DNA of 57,121 nt from an uncultured Prevotella sp. Its GTDB lineage: Bacteria > Bacteroidota > Bacteroidia > Bacteroidales > Bacteroidaceae. The notes under the pieces are model-generated. The model searched no databases, was not told the DNA's origin, and saw only the letters and a list, made by a program, of their open reading frames with translations. Location: NCBI GenBank assembly GCA_934120735.1, contig CAKOVA010000005.1, forward strand, positions 1 through 57,121, read 5' to 3'. Positions 15,999 through 25,571 of the stretch are shown here, piece by piece. The translations under genes were made by a program, and so were the position numbers. Every line of letters starts with the position of its first letter. The first letter of the stretch is position 1.

Positions 15999-18900
15999 TT
16001 ATTTTATCGTTCCAATCCTTTCTATCGTCTCCACTCTTTCTGACGTGTTGTTTATCTCCTCCACGCTTACAACTGGCCTCGGTGCCATAGCAAAGCCCCT
16101 CGCCACAGCTCGTGCCAAATATTCTTCCCCCATCTGTGAGCCACCACCAGCGGATGACATGATAGGGACACCTCCGCCTATCTGGTTAAAAGCCGATAGG
16201 GCAGGGGCGAACATCCTCGTTGCCGAAGCCGTCATGACGCTCTCTCCATTAGACAGCCTTGCAGGTATGCTGTCGCTCGTCTCACTTCCTGGCCCGGTCA
16301 CCAAACCACCGCTGGCAAATTTGGCTGACTTCACAGTCTTAATAGCCGATGCAACATTAGCAAGAATTGTAGTTACCGTAGTGGCGATAGCTGCTAAATT
16401 AGCAGGGAATGGAACACTCTGAGCCTGCTTTATACCTGCTGCAATGGCAACGCCTGTATTTATCGCTATTTCAGCCAGAGCAAGGAATTTTGATGCCTTT
16501 GCTATTCCTTTGCTATGTTCACTAAAAGCCTCTGCCACTTGTGCCGTTGCTCCAATCATTCCAGATATAGCTTCGTACTTTCCTCTTTCAACCTCTATCT
16601 CTTTTTCTCCAACCTCCTTTTTCGATTGTTGATAATCTCGTTCTAATTGCAGCTTGCGTAAGTTAAATTCTTCTATTGTTTCGCCTTCCCTCTGCTGCGC
16701 TGCTTCAAGTAGGGCTTGTTTCTCTTCCATCTGCAATTGTAATACGCCCAGCTCATCAGTACCGTTCGAGTCAATTTGTGTCTCTAATATCTTTGCCTTA
16801 AAACGATTTTCTATAGCTTTCTTTTGCTCTTCCAGTAGCTTGTTGTGGTAGTCCTTATAAGCCTGCTGTTCCTGCTCATAATACTTGGCATTGATAGATT
16901 CGAGTAGTGCATTTTTCTCTTCCTCGTTCATTACCTGCTTTTTTGCTGCATCACGCTCCAGCTGGTAGGCAGCATTTATAGCCTTAACCTTTAGCTGGTA
17001 TTCTTCCTTAGTGCCTTTCTCAACACTCGCAAGCATATTCTGAATATAGACCTGCTCCCTTTTAACAGCCTCGTCCTTTACCGTCAAATCGAAATCAGCT
17101 AACTTCTTATCCCTTATCTGTTCCTGTGCGATGATTTGCGCTGTGATAGCTTTCTTTGCGTTCACCGTCAGCCCCTTCTCTGTCTCCAGTCTCTTCCGCA
17201 AATCCTCTATCTCTCTATCATATTGCATTTGGATCTGTTTCCGTCTTTGCTCTGCCGTCTGCTCAACCAGCTGTGCCAGCAAATCCTCTGCTTTCCTTAT
17301 CTCGGCTTCCTCCTTCTTTGCCATTTCCTTGGCAGAGATAGTGTTATTTTTCCCAATTTTACCGCTCTTGCCGTTTCCTCTTCCATTCTTAGCAGTTATC
17401 CCACCTTTTAGATTTGAAACGCTCTCACCGCCCGCATTCGCATCACCTGCTATGCTGACAGGTATTTCTATGTGTGCTATCTTTTTATTCTTGATGACAT
17501 TGTTTATGGCATCCATCGTATTCGTAGCCCCCTCCTTTGCGAAACTTTTAACATCTTTCCAGCCTTCCTTTATCGTCTTTCCAAAGTTACCCATTATTTG
17601 ATTTGCACCGTTCCTAATCTTATCAAATGACAACGTAACGACACCTTCCACAATATCCGCTAATCCCTTATAAAGTCTTGCTATACTCTTTACGCCATCG
17701 ATTATCAGATTAAACACCAGTTTGACCGTATTCCAAAGATTTTTGAAACTCCTTACAATCAGTTGTACGCCAGCCCTCACGACCATGCTCTCATTATACA
17801 AGTCTATTAAATAGTTGATAACATTTATAACTCCCTTTAGTAGCTTGGTAATCCCCTGTACGGTCAACGTCTTAACAGAGATAAGCATTTCGCCAAACCC
17901 TTTGTCGCTCATATCGAACATAGCGGACAATACCCTGTTAAGTTCTTCGTTTGCCTCTCTCTGCTCGTTCAACTTCTCTCCATACTCCCCAGTCGTCCCC
18001 TTCAATTTATCGAGGTCAGTGTTCATCGTGTCGAGTTGCTCTATCATTTTCAATCCGGCGTTAGCACCCTGCCTTCCGAAGACATCTTTTAATACATTAC
18101 CCACTGCTTGCGAGTTTTGCGGCAGCTCCTTCAACTTCGTGCTTATCATCTTGATAACATCATAGGTTGATTTGCTTCCACTTTCTAAGTCGGCTTGCAC
18201 CTTCTTTGAGCTTATACCGATAGCATCCAAAGCCCCTGCCGTGGCTGTACTCATTTCCCTAATCCTTTTGCTGCCCATCTGGATGAGTTCCATGCCACTA
18301 TCGCTAAAGATACCGCTTCTTGTCTGCTGTATCGTAGCCACCAGTTCCTTGCCTGCGATATCGGCATCGTGGAATGCTGGCGCGTACTGCTTGATTTTGT
18401 CTATCATGTCGCCGTTGAGGTCTGCGCCACTCTGGAAGCCGTCATTTATAATCTTTAGTGCCTCCTGCGTATCATAGCCATACTGTGACGTAAGGACGTC
18501 GACAGCCTCCAGCACCTCCTTGTAATCTTTTCCGTACGTGTCTGCCGTTGCCTGTATCTCACTTCTTACAGCCTTAAGACTATCACCCGTAATTCCGAGA
18601 AACTCCCTCGTGAGCCTTGCACTCTCTTCTATTCCCTTGTTGTAGTCAAAGAACCATTTGAAAGCCACGCCAGCCCCAGCGATACCAGCCAAAGCAATAA
18701 ATACAGGATTTGTCATAAAGCCCATTAGCGTCGAGCCAAAAGCATTGACATCTTCCTTCACTCCCTTGAGGACGCCAGAAAATCCTTTGCCGTTCTTCGA
18801 TAGTTTTATTATCGAATTGGCAAAGTTGGAATTTACGCCCAATGCAGATTTTATACTTTCCTCATAGCTACCGACACTACGATAAAATCTCTGTGTCTCT

Positions 18901-19313
18901 TCCTCTGCATCTCTTAATGTGTCAGTAATATTATTTATATGCTTCTTTAGAGCATCTCCTTTTGCTCCATTACGTTCAACTTCCGAAAGGCTGTCATACG
19001 CCTTTGTAGCGTTGCTTAGCTCTGCCCTTAAAGACCTTAACGACCCTGCCTGCTCCTTTTCCGTCTTGATGTTGTTCTGCACCTCCTTGGACAGCTCCCG
19101 AACCGTGCCTTTATAGTCTTTCGTCTGCTCACCAATAGCCGTCATCGTAGTAGCATACTCATCATAAGTTATCTTGCCATCCTTAAAATCGCTTTTCAGC
19201 CTTTCTTGAGCTTTTGACAGCTCCTCGATTTTCTCCTTGTACCTGAGAATGCCATAGATAGCGTCCTCGTACTTCACTTTGATACTTAGTATCTTTTCTT
19301 CCTCTGTACTCAT
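15999..19313 (-). CDS. Tail tape measure protein
   Basis: This 1104-aa protein should set tail length and leave the tail with the DNA at infection. The N-terminus is coiled coil (AQERLKSDFKDGKITYDEYA is a strip of it). The phage tail tape measure domain covers about 200-480 (VDVLTSQYGYD, FGRQGANAGLKMIEQL). Hydrophobic segments occur near 195-225 and 470-520, a long Glu/Lys/Gln coiled coil spans about 660-960, and an Ala-rich hydrophobic stretch lies at about 975-1030. Such length and alternation are typical. Its presence supports a long-tailed siphovirus. It starts 3 bases after the preceding gene. Confidence 0.92.
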   Translation of the reverse strand: MSTEEEKILSIKVKYEDAIYGILRYKEKIEELSKAQERLKSDFKDGKITYDEYATTMTAIGEQTKDYKGTVRELSKEVQNNIKTEKEQAGSLRSLRAELSNATKAYDSLSEVERNGAKGDALKKHINNITDTLRDAEEETQRFYRSVGSYEESIKSALGVNSNFANSIIKLSKNGKGFSGVLKGVKEDVNAFGSTLMGFMTNPVFIALAGIAGAGVAFKWFFDYNKGIEESARLTREFLGITGDSLKAVRSEIQATADTYGKDYKEVLEAVDVLTSQYGYDTQEALKIINDGFQSGADLNGDMIDKIKQYAPAFHDADIAGKELVATIQQTRSGIFSDSGMELIQMGSKRIREMSTATAGALDAIGISSKKVQADLESGSKSTYDVIKMISTKLKELPQNSQAVGNVLKDVFGRQGANAGLKMIEQLDTMNTDLDKLKGTTGEYGEKLNEQREANEELNRVLSAMFDMSDKGFGEMLISVKTLTVQGITKLLKGVINVINYLIDLYNESMVVRAGVQLIVRSFKNLWNTVKLVFNLIIDGVKSIARLYKGLADIVEGVVTLSFDKIRNGANQIMGNFGKTIKEGWKDVKSFAKEGATNTMDAINNVIKNKKIAHIEIPVSIAGDANAGGESVSNLKGGITAKNGRGNGKSGKIGKNNTISAKEMAKKEEAEIRKAEDLLAQLVEQTAEQRRKQIQMQYDREIEDLRKRLETEKGLTVNAKKAITAQIIAQEQIRDKKLADFDLTVKDEAVKREQVYIQNMLASVEKGTKEEYQLKVKAINAAYQLERDAAKKQVMNEEEKNALLESINAKYYEQEQQAYKDYHNKLLEEQKKAIENRFKAKILETQIDSNGTDELGVLQLQMEEKQALLEAAQQREGETIEEFNLRKLQLERDYQQSKKEVGEKEIEVERGKYEAISGMIGATAQVAEAFSEHSKGIAKASKFLALAEIAINTGVAIAAGIKQAQSVPFPANLAAIATTVTTILANVASAIKTVKSAKFASGGLVTGPGSETSDSIPARLSNGESVMTASATRMFAPALSAFNQIGGGVPIMSSAGGGSQMGEEYLARAVARGFAMAPRPVVSVEEINNTSERVETIERIGTIK

Positions 19314-19316
19314 GGT

Positions 19317-21401
19317 TTAATCATTATATAGTTGAAACATCGTTACCTCCGCATACCCATTCTCGTCTGCCTTAATCTCTGTAATCGCAAAGTAGCTACC
19401 GTATTGAGCCAAATACACAGGCTTTGTTTCGTCAAAATCTATCAACTCTAAATCCCTGATACGTACCGTCTCTGTTACAATTTTCGCATTCTGTAAACTT
19501 TCCACAACATGCCGATATTTATCTCTTATTATCTCCTGCATATCTATATCGAAGATAGCTACGGCCTTACCGTCATTTCCTTTAGTAAGTCTTAATATCC
19601 TATCCTTACAAGCATTATACGATGGTTTTTTCTCTTCCGTGGTAGTCTTTCCCTCCTTACCATTTCCCTCTCGTCTTCCTGTTCCAAATTCGCCACCCTC
19701 TCCAGACGACGTATAATCAGGTGCCGTGTACATAGGTACGTTGTTGCCGTCAGTAGCAGCAAAGGGAAACTCGAAGATAGTTTTCTCTGTGTCCAGTGTT
19801 TCATTATTTATCGCCAGGTCTCCGTTATAATCGCCTAACACCTTATCATCAGCCTTCCATTTATAGTAATTGTGTTGCGCATAATCTTCTATTCTGAAAT
19901 TAAGAGCCTTTGGCTTGTTCTCGTTCCCTTGCGCTATTATCCTTCCTGTCCAGTCCTTCGCCTGTCCTTTATTATCCCACACAATAGACAGCGGCACAAA
20001 CTCTACAATATTATCCTTCGACATTTGCAAAGGAAATGTACCAGTTATCGCAGCCAAGAACTTTACGAAGTCTATTATCTTTATCTTCGGCAGATTGTAA
20101 GCAATAGGGTAGTAGCCGCCACTCGGTACATTCTCATCACTCGATAACGTCGTTTTCAACGTGCCACCAATAAACTGTGCAGCCCTTAATCCTCCATCAG
20201 AAAGCCATTCGAGTTTTACAGATCCGCCAGCTTTTACCTCAACCTTTCCATAACCTGAATATTCAAACTTGCAGACACCTTGATATCCAGTAGGCACTTT
20301 CACCATGTTATGTTCCCTTTTCCCGATAACGTACTCTGTGCTTTCCGTGCCATTCGTTATGGTCATCTTTAGGTAGTAGAAGTTACGGAAATTATAGTTA
20401 TCGTACGTCATAGTCTCACCATTGGAAGTCCAGCTACTACGTCCATTCGGTCGGGCACCAGTAATATCGAATTGCCACTCTCCCTTGAAATCTATGATAA
20501 CATTTGCATCGCTCTTCACATTTAGAATATAGACACTATCGCCAGCACCAGCATCAAAAACACTGCTTGCCTCGGTTACTTTCAAAGGCAACGCACCAGC
20601 ATTCATTGACGCTTGAATGTCAGCCTTGAACTGCCCATCGAACGTTAGCTCGTTACTCTTCTTATTTATCAAAGGGATAATCAACGTATTGATATACTCC
20701 TTAGCAGCACCGATGAAAGAAAAATCTATCCCAGTCTGTTTTTTTACCAATTCCAAAACATAAGACGCTTTTACTACAGGGTGTAAATTTTCTACACCAT
20801 TGTCTGTTTCTCCAGCGCGCTTTCCACCATAGAATGCAGATGAAGATATAAAAGAGTAAACATGGGATATCGGATAAGTCATTTCTGTTCCGCTCCTCCA
20901 AGTATAATCTACCTTTATCTCGTGCGTCCACACATCGTAATCAGCGTAGAAGTAGTTAGCATTCAGCGCATCCTCGTAAGTATTTACCTCGTTACTGCTC
21001 TTATATAACAGCCTGTCATTACTTTTCAACTGGTTAAGCGTAGTACCTGCATTTATTAGTTTATTAAAGTTTGGAAACAGCCCCCATACGATACACACCT
21101 CGATAGCCGTTTCCGTGACCTGTAACACAGTTAATCGTCCGTCCTTGATAACTTCCACACCATTTCGGAAATATCGTGCCGTGTGCGTCAAATAATGGTA
21201 GTTATCCCTTGCTTGTACCAAGTCGGCATGCTTCAATATCATCTGGTTTCTTACCGTCTTCGGCAACTTCACCGTATAGGTACTATTAGATGCTATTTTC
21301 GACACATCACGAAACAGATTGCTTTTTATATTCATTGTTATTTTCGTGGTATCGTCAATATCTACCAGCTCCCCATCAATATATAACCTTTCGTCTTTCA
21401 T
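19317..21401 (-). CDS. Tail structural protein (694 aa)
   Basis: The protein starts MKDERLYIDGELVDIDD, followed by YTVKLPKTVRNQMILKHADL. It has a strand-rich middle (GEWQFDITGARPNG) and a segment IKIIDFVKFLAAITGTFPLQM near 440-460. A low-complexity linker (SSGEGGEFGTGRREGNGKEG) precedes the C-terminal domain, which ends EVTMFQLYND. Similar proteins occur next to tape measure genes in Bacteroidales phages and are probably tail-tip or hub-like. It is coupled to its neighbours by 3-base gaps. The exact family was not recognised. Confidence 0.65.
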   Translation of the reverse strand: MKDERLYIDGELVDIDDTTKITMNIKSNLFRDVSKIASNSTYTVKLPKTVRNQMILKHADLVQARDNYHYLTHTARYFRNGVEVIKDGRLTVLQVTETAIEVCIVWGLFPNFNKLINAGTTLNQLKSNDRLLYKSSNEVNTYEDALNANYFYADYDVWTHEIKVDYTWRSGTEMTYPISHVYSFISSSAFYGGKRAGETDNGVENLHPVVKASYVLELVKKQTGIDFSFIGAAKEYINTLIIPLINKKSNELTFDGQFKADIQASMNAGALPLKVTEASSVFDAGAGDSVYILNVKSDANVIIDFKGEWQFDITGARPNGRSSWTSNGETMTYDNYNFRNFYYLKMTITNGTESTEYVIGKREHNMVKVPTGYQGVCKFEYSGYGKVEVKAGGSVKLEWLSDGGLRAAQFIGGTLKTTLSSDENVPSGGYYPIAYNLPKIKIIDFVKFLAAITGTFPLQMSKDNIVEFVPLSIVWDNKGQAKDWTGRIIAQGNENKPKALNFRIEDYAQHNYYKWKADDKVLGDYNGDLAINNETLDTEKTIFEFPFAATDGNNVPMYTAPDYTSSGEGGEFGTGRREGNGKEGKTTTEEKKPSYNACKDRILRLTKGNDGKAVAIFDIDMQEIIRDKYRHVVESLQNAKIVTETVRIRDLELIDFDETKPVYLAQYGSYFAITEIKADENGYAEVTMFQLYND

Positions 21402-21404
21402 GGC

Positions 21405-22508
21405 TTATAATTTTTGTATTTGTACTTCTGGCAATACTATATTGCAAACAAAGTCTTGCAGCACCGCTTTTGTTTTCGTGTAAGAGCCAGTGGCAGCTGT
21501 CACAGGCAACCACTTCACTATACCGTCTTTATAGCCTGCGAACAAATCTACACACGGACTTGTAGCAATATCGAAAAGCATATCCCACGTTTCACTATTT
21601 ACCAAAGGCGCACATACTGGTATCGTGTCCTCTCTACTCATCTGCTGCTGCCTTCCAGTATGCCCCCTATACCCGTAGCTCATATCATAAGCTATCAGAT
21701 TGTTTCGTACGAACAAGCCTTCCTGTTTTACCTTTCGAGCCTCATCGCCAGCCTTAAACAGGTAGTAACAATAAAATCCGTGCCTGTCTATCCAGCGCAG
21801 ATAATACCCTTCGTCGTAGTCGTCAACAACGTTAATTCTTATCTTCTCTGTCTTAGTACTAACACTGCTATATCTGAAAGTCATATCAAAGGTTTCATCA
21901 AATACAACCTCACCGAATGCGCCTGTGCTATCCATCAACATATAATGCCGCCTTGCATCGTCTGTACTCTTCATCGGAATGTTCCACACGCCTTGCTCTG
22001 ATATATTAACAAGCCTATCCGCAACGCCATCCTTGATGAACATCACAGATCCGCTACCAGCAGCATACATACCAACCGTAAACGGAAACCTCCGAAACCA
22101 AGTAAGCGTTCGAAATCTATTATATATTTCCTGCCCTCCTATCTTCATCGCTCCCCATATATAGAAGACATCAAAGGAAAACGAGACCAACGTTTTACCC
22201 TCATCTTCCTTTGTCACAGCAACAGCAAACAACACCCTTTTGCCTAATTCTGTTTTCTTTTCTATCTCGTAGTCCACTACACCAAAAGCCATTTCGTCAA
22301 AGAACGATTGTATATACTCTCTTACGTCAGCGTAGCACCGTCCAGCCATAGCATCAAGCCAAACCGTCTCTTTTTTCTCTTCCGAGCTTACGGCTATCGA
22401 CATCTTCGCTATCTTATCTCCAGACGCTATCACCAAACAAGGATTGAAAGCAAAACCTATCTCATCAGGGTATGCCAGCGTTACCCCGTTATTCGTTTCC
22501 TGCCTCAT
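21405..22508 (-). CDS. Minor tail protein (367 aa)
   Basis: The protein starts MRQETNNGVTLAYPDEIGFAFNPC and is beta-rich throughout, with aromatic strands such as DVFYIWGAMKIGG, FRTLTWFRRFPF and YYLRWIDRHGFYCYYLF. There is no signal peptide or enzyme motif. It overlaps the upstream HK97 gp10-like gene by ATGA and is followed by another tail gene, so a distal-tail or tail-tube-attached role is plausible. Function inferred from position only. Confidence 0.6.
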   Translation of the reverse strand: MRQETNNGVTLAYPDEIGFAFNPCLVIASGDKIAKMSIAVSSEEKKETVWLDAMAGRCYADVREYIQSFFDEMAFGVVDYEIEKKTELGKRVLFAVAVTKEDEGKTLVSFSFDVFYIWGAMKIGGQEIYNRFRTLTWFRRFPFTVGMYAAGSGSVMFIKDGVADRLVNISEQGVWNIPMKSTDDARRHYMLMDSTGAFGEVVFDETFDMTFRYSSVSTKTEKIRINVVDDYDEGYYLRWIDRHGFYCYYLFKAGDEARKVKQEGLFVRNNLIAYDMSYGYRGHTGRQQQMSREDTIPVCAPLVNSETWDMLFDIATSPCVDLFAGYKDGIVKWLPVTAATGSYTKTKAVLQDFVCNIVLPEVQIQKL

Positions 22509-23023
22509 ACTTCTACGTTATTAAGTTTGATATTTTCTACATCCATTTTAAGAAGTTTCACGACACGGCTCTTAATTCTCTCCGTTGCCTGTGGTATCAC
22601 ATTCGAGTATATATCAGCCCTGCCACCCTTACGGAATAAGCTCGTACCCTCCCTCTTAATCTTCCTCGCTATCAGAAAGGCAAGAGACAGGTTGCCCCTC
22701 TCCTGTGGCGTGTACTTATGCGGTCTGTCCGTTTTATAAGGGATAGGCGCTGCTTCAATACATTTATCCGCCATCCACTTGCGTATAATAGCCTGAAAGC
22801 CCTGTGGCGTTTTCCCTGGCTTCCTACCAGTCTCGAGCGTTCCGAATGGACTTCTACCATATAACGCTCCCTCGTTTCCTGTGACCTCAACTCTTAAACT
22901 CGCTGCTGTCCTTCCACTTGCTTTTTGTCCAGCACCTAAATGATGCTCTATGATTTTCTTCTTCAATGCCTCCAGTTCTTCGGACAGGACAACGCTTGCC
23001 GCATTATTCATCTCGCTCATCAT
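22505..23023 (-). CDS. HK97 gp10-like neck/tail protein
   Basis: I chose the start at 23023, which overlaps the upstream stop as ATGATG; the frame is open a little further. The protein (172 aa) has an N-terminal helix (LSEELEALKKKIIEHH), then GRTAASLRVEV and ALYGRSPFGTLETGRKPG. The ordering basic Ser/Arg helix, strand, G-x-x-P-F-G is characteristic of HK97 gp10/minor tail-joining proteins. Those proteins sit between connectors and the tail terminator. It is followed by the 367-aa tail protein. Confidence 0.6.
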   Translation of the reverse strand: MMSEMNNAASVVLSEELEALKKKIIEHHLGAGQKASGRTAASLRVEVTGNEGALYGRSPFGTLETGRKPGKTPQGFQAIIRKWMADKCIEAAPIPYKTDRPHKYTPQERGNLSLAFLIARKIKREGTSLFRKGGRADIYSNVIPQATERIKSRVVKLLKMDVENIKLNNVEV

Positions 23024-23445
23024 AAGCACCCCCCCTGTAACTCTTTTAGCGTCAGTTCAACGAACACACCAGTAAAATATGCGCTTGCACTTTCCAATAT
23101 CGTCGTGTACTTTACATTTCCCTCTATTGGCTCAAAATAGCGGCTTTCATTCAAGGCAGTAATAAACCTTGCCGCCTTTTCCTTCATACAGCTATACACC
23201 CTCTCGTTGTCATATCCATTAGCGTCACGGGAAACCCTGTCGACAAAAGCAAGTATGCAGTCCTCTTTGTCCTTCACCAGCCCTCGGTTAAAAGACAAGT
23301 AACCACCCACAGGCAGTATGCACACTATGGCAGGCAGGGAAACTCTATCTATTTGCTCCGCTGCACCGTTCCAATCTTCAAACACATAGCTGAAAGACGC
23401 AAATCTCTTTTCTGCAATCTCTCGTATCTTACTTTCTATGCTCAT
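23020..23445 (-). CDS. Putative tail terminator / joining protein
   Basis: I use the start MSIESKIREIAEKRF at 23445 (141 aa); the open frame to 23532 lies entirely inside the upstream gene and has an unnatural Trp/Arg-rich sequence. The protein contains ILPVGGYLSFNRGLVKDKEDCILAFVDRV, a strand-turn pattern seen in tail-completion proteins, and ends VFVELTLKELQGGCL. Size and order (before the gp10-like gene in leftward direction) fit the tail terminator. Similarity is weak. Confidence 0.5.
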   Translation of the reverse strand: MSIESKIREIAEKRFASFSYVFEDWNGAAEQIDRVSLPAIVCILPVGGYLSFNRGLVKDKEDCILAFVDRVSRDANGYDNERVYSCMKEKAARFITALNESRYFEPIEGNVKYTTILESASAYFTGVFVELTLKELQGGCL

Positions 23446-23977
23446 CTTCGTATACCTTTTGAAGTTTCTTTCTGAAATCGTTTGTCCTCGTGTCCATGTC
23501 CAGGCACTTATACACACGCCCCCACGGAACACTCGTTACCTCTTCATGGTCGGTAATTCCCATCCGCAGAGCGTACCAGTCTATCAAGCCGAAGATGCCA
23601 AACTTTAATTTGTTAATGCCAGCCCTTACCTCTTCATCGCTCGGTTTGCTCTTTGCTTTATCGAACAGCTCGTTAATCATCTTTACCTTACCAAGTACCC
23701 AGCCAACGAAACGAACGACCTCCACAGCCGAGCAATCATCTACATACTTAGCGTCCATTCCCAACAGCACATCGCACACTTTGTAGAAAAGTTGCGCACC
23801 AGTCTTGCATTCGCTCATCTGTACCATTTGCCCTATCGTCATATCATCGAGATTTGCTGGCGTTAGTATCTTCCCCACCTTTAACGGACGTGTGCATTTT
23901 TCCAGCTCAAGCCTTTCAATGTCCTTGCTGAACGTTGCTACTACTATCCAATGCCTGAACCTCTCTTCTTTTCTCAT
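23429..23977 (-). CDS. Conserved phage protein after the large terminase
   Basis: This 182-aa helical protein starts MRKEERFRHWIVVATFSKD. A central VVRFVGWVLGKVKMINELFDKA precedes FGIFGLIDWYALRMGI. It lacks signal peptide and catalytic motifs. It begins 2 bases after the terminase gene and is the first gene of the tail block, so an assembly or connector function is likely. I do not recognise the family. Confidence 0.6.
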   Translation of the reverse strand: MRKEERFRHWIVVATFSKDIERLELEKCTRPLKVGKILTPANLDDMTIGQMVQMSECKTGAQLFYKVCDVLLGMDAKYVDDCSAVEVVRFVGWVLGKVKMINELFDKAKSKPSDEEVRAGINKLKFGIFGLIDWYALRMGITDHEEVTSVPWGRVYKCLDMDTRTNDFRKKLQKVYEDEHRK

Positions 23978-23979
23978 AT

Positions 23980-25164
23980 CTAATCAAGATTTATAATACG
24001 TGCCTTCGCTCCTCCGGCTCTTCTGACGTTGAGCCTCATCAGTGCAAAGTATCTCGTTGCATCTATAGCATGGTTGAACTTATCAACGGGTGTGTTTGTT
24101 TTCTTTCCGTCTCTGTCCTTTTTCCACTTGTAGCTTTGTAATTCCTCAATCATGCCAATCGAACGCCGTGTGACGTTCCATTTATAGCGATGCAGTATGT
24201 CAATACCCACCGTGATGCTATCTCCTCCCTTGACCGTTGGGATAACCCACAAGCCAGCATTTCGCAACTCGGCTATACTCTTCGGCTCTGCACTGTCAGC
24301 TATTATCTGGTCTGCTTTCGTTAGCCCAGCTTCTTTTGCATTCTCTGCTATCATTGGATTTGTCAGCCCAGTTTCATATATCTCGAGGTCTGTCCACAAC
24401 TCCCCATGAGCAATAATACAGTGTACCAAAGCCGTCGGGTCGTTCGTAAAACCAAAGTCCAGCCCATACCCATGTACCTTCCAGCTCGCACGCTCTGGCA
24501 ACCTGTCCACGATATGAAAGTTAGGAAAGATAACCCCCGAGAGCTTACCAGTCAAGCCACGTGCATATACCTTCCACAGCTCTTTGTCTTCTATGCCCTC
24601 TATCCGTTCGTGTTCCTCTTTTGATAAGAAAGGGTTGCCCCTGTGGTCTGATATAATCATCTTCGCACCCTTCCGCCCCTTTACCTCGTTGTGTACCCAA
24701 AACCTCTCGGAAGGGTTATAATCAACCCAAATCTTTTTACGGGTACGAATTGCCAGCTGCCAGTATATCTCGTATGGTATTCCGTTTGCTTCATTCACAA
24801 ACAGATAGTCACGCTTACCGTTCTTAGCATCCTGCTCATCCTTATAACTCTTAAATTCTATAATGGAGCCATTCTTGCAGCGTAGGTAATGTCCGCTCTC
24901 GTGCAAATCAAAGAAACCAGTCAACCAGTCAGAACCAGCCAATATTGTTTTAGCATCACGCAGAGCACCTACCTTCAAGTTCGGTAAGTCCTGGCCCACC
25001 ACCGTTGTAATACTCCCAGCTTCTATAATAGCCACATAAATAAGTACTTGCATAATCGTGTACGTCTTTCCTGATGACGTGCCGCCCTGGTTAATATACA
25101 CCCTTGCATCCTTATCCGTGTTTGCTCGGAACAACGCCCCTATGACCTTAAACGGCATTATCAT
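23980..25164 (-). CDS. terL: Terminase large subunit (PBSX/phage-type packaging ATPase-nuclease)
   Basis: This 394-aa enzyme packages phage DNA into the prohead. The ATPase part has Walker A GGTSSGKT (27-34) and Walker B YLFVNEA (120-126, with Glu125). The nuclease part has acidic residues in GLDFGFTNDP (Asp236), IADSAEP (Asp290) and DKFNHAIDATRY (Asp361 and Asp368), matching the RNase H-like C-terminal domain of PBSX-family terminases. Its start overlaps the small subunit stop by ATGA. Both domains are complete, so packaging should be functional. Confidence 0.95.
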   Translation of the reverse strand: MIMPFKVIGALFRANTDKDARVYINQGGTSSGKTYTIMQVLIYVAIIEAGSITTVVGQDLPNLKVGALRDAKTILAGSDWLTGFFDLHESGHYLRCKNGSIIEFKSYKDEQDAKNGKRDYLFVNEANGIPYEIYWQLAIRTRKKIWVDYNPSERFWVHNEVKGRKGAKMIISDHRGNPFLSKEEHERIEGIEDKELWKVYARGLTGKLSGVIFPNFHIVDRLPERASWKVHGYGLDFGFTNDPTALVHCIIAHGELWTDLEIYETGLTNPMIAENAKEAGLTKADQIIADSAEPKSIAELRNAGLWVIPTVKGGDSITVGIDILHRYKWNVTRRSIGMIEELQSYKWKKDRDGKKTNTPVDKFNHAIDATRYFALMRLNVRRAGGAKARIINLD

Positions 25165-25571
25165 ACATCCACCTCGCTTTCGTCACTCGCAGGCTCTACG
25201 TCAGTCTCAACAAAGCCAATCTCGATATGGTTGTCCATACTCCCCGTTATCTTCGTTTCATCGACAGGTTTCTCGCCCCTTATATCTCTAATGGCATTGA
25301 AAGCAAATACATCGCCCTTGATTGCCTTTTGGAACAGTCCTACAACAACAGCCATATTATTCGTTCGCATATCATTTTCCGATACGCCAAGCTCCTTCAT
25401 TACCCTTCTTACCTTCTCTGGTGCTGGCAATTCCCCGAACGCCTCCACCAATTCACGCAGCTTCTTTTTCTCTCTCCGTGCCTTTACTGACGCCTTTCCT
25501 CCTTTCTTTCCTATCTCGCGTGCTTCCTCCGTGGTTAGGCGTCCCATGCGTTTTTCAAACTCCTTGTTCAT
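25161..25571 (-). CDS. terS: Terminase small subunit
   Basis: I chose the start MNKEFEKRM at 25571, which has a GGAGGAAGAG just upstream and overlaps the glycosyltransferase stop by ATGA. The 136-aa protein has an N-terminal basic helix and KGG motif (EIGKKGGKASVKARREKKK). A helical DNA-binding core follows (VRRVMKELGVSENDMRT, VVVGLFQKAIKGDVFAFNAIRDI), and the tail is acidic. This is the usual architecture of small terminases that bind the packaging site. It directly precedes the large subunit. Confidence 0.75.
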   Translation of the reverse strand: MNKEFEKRMGRLTTEEAREIGKKGGKASVKARREKKKLRELVEAFGELPAPEKVRRVMKELGVSENDMRTNNMAVVVGLFQKAIKGDVFAFNAIRDIRGEKPVDETKITGSMDNHIEIGFVETDVEPASDESEVDV

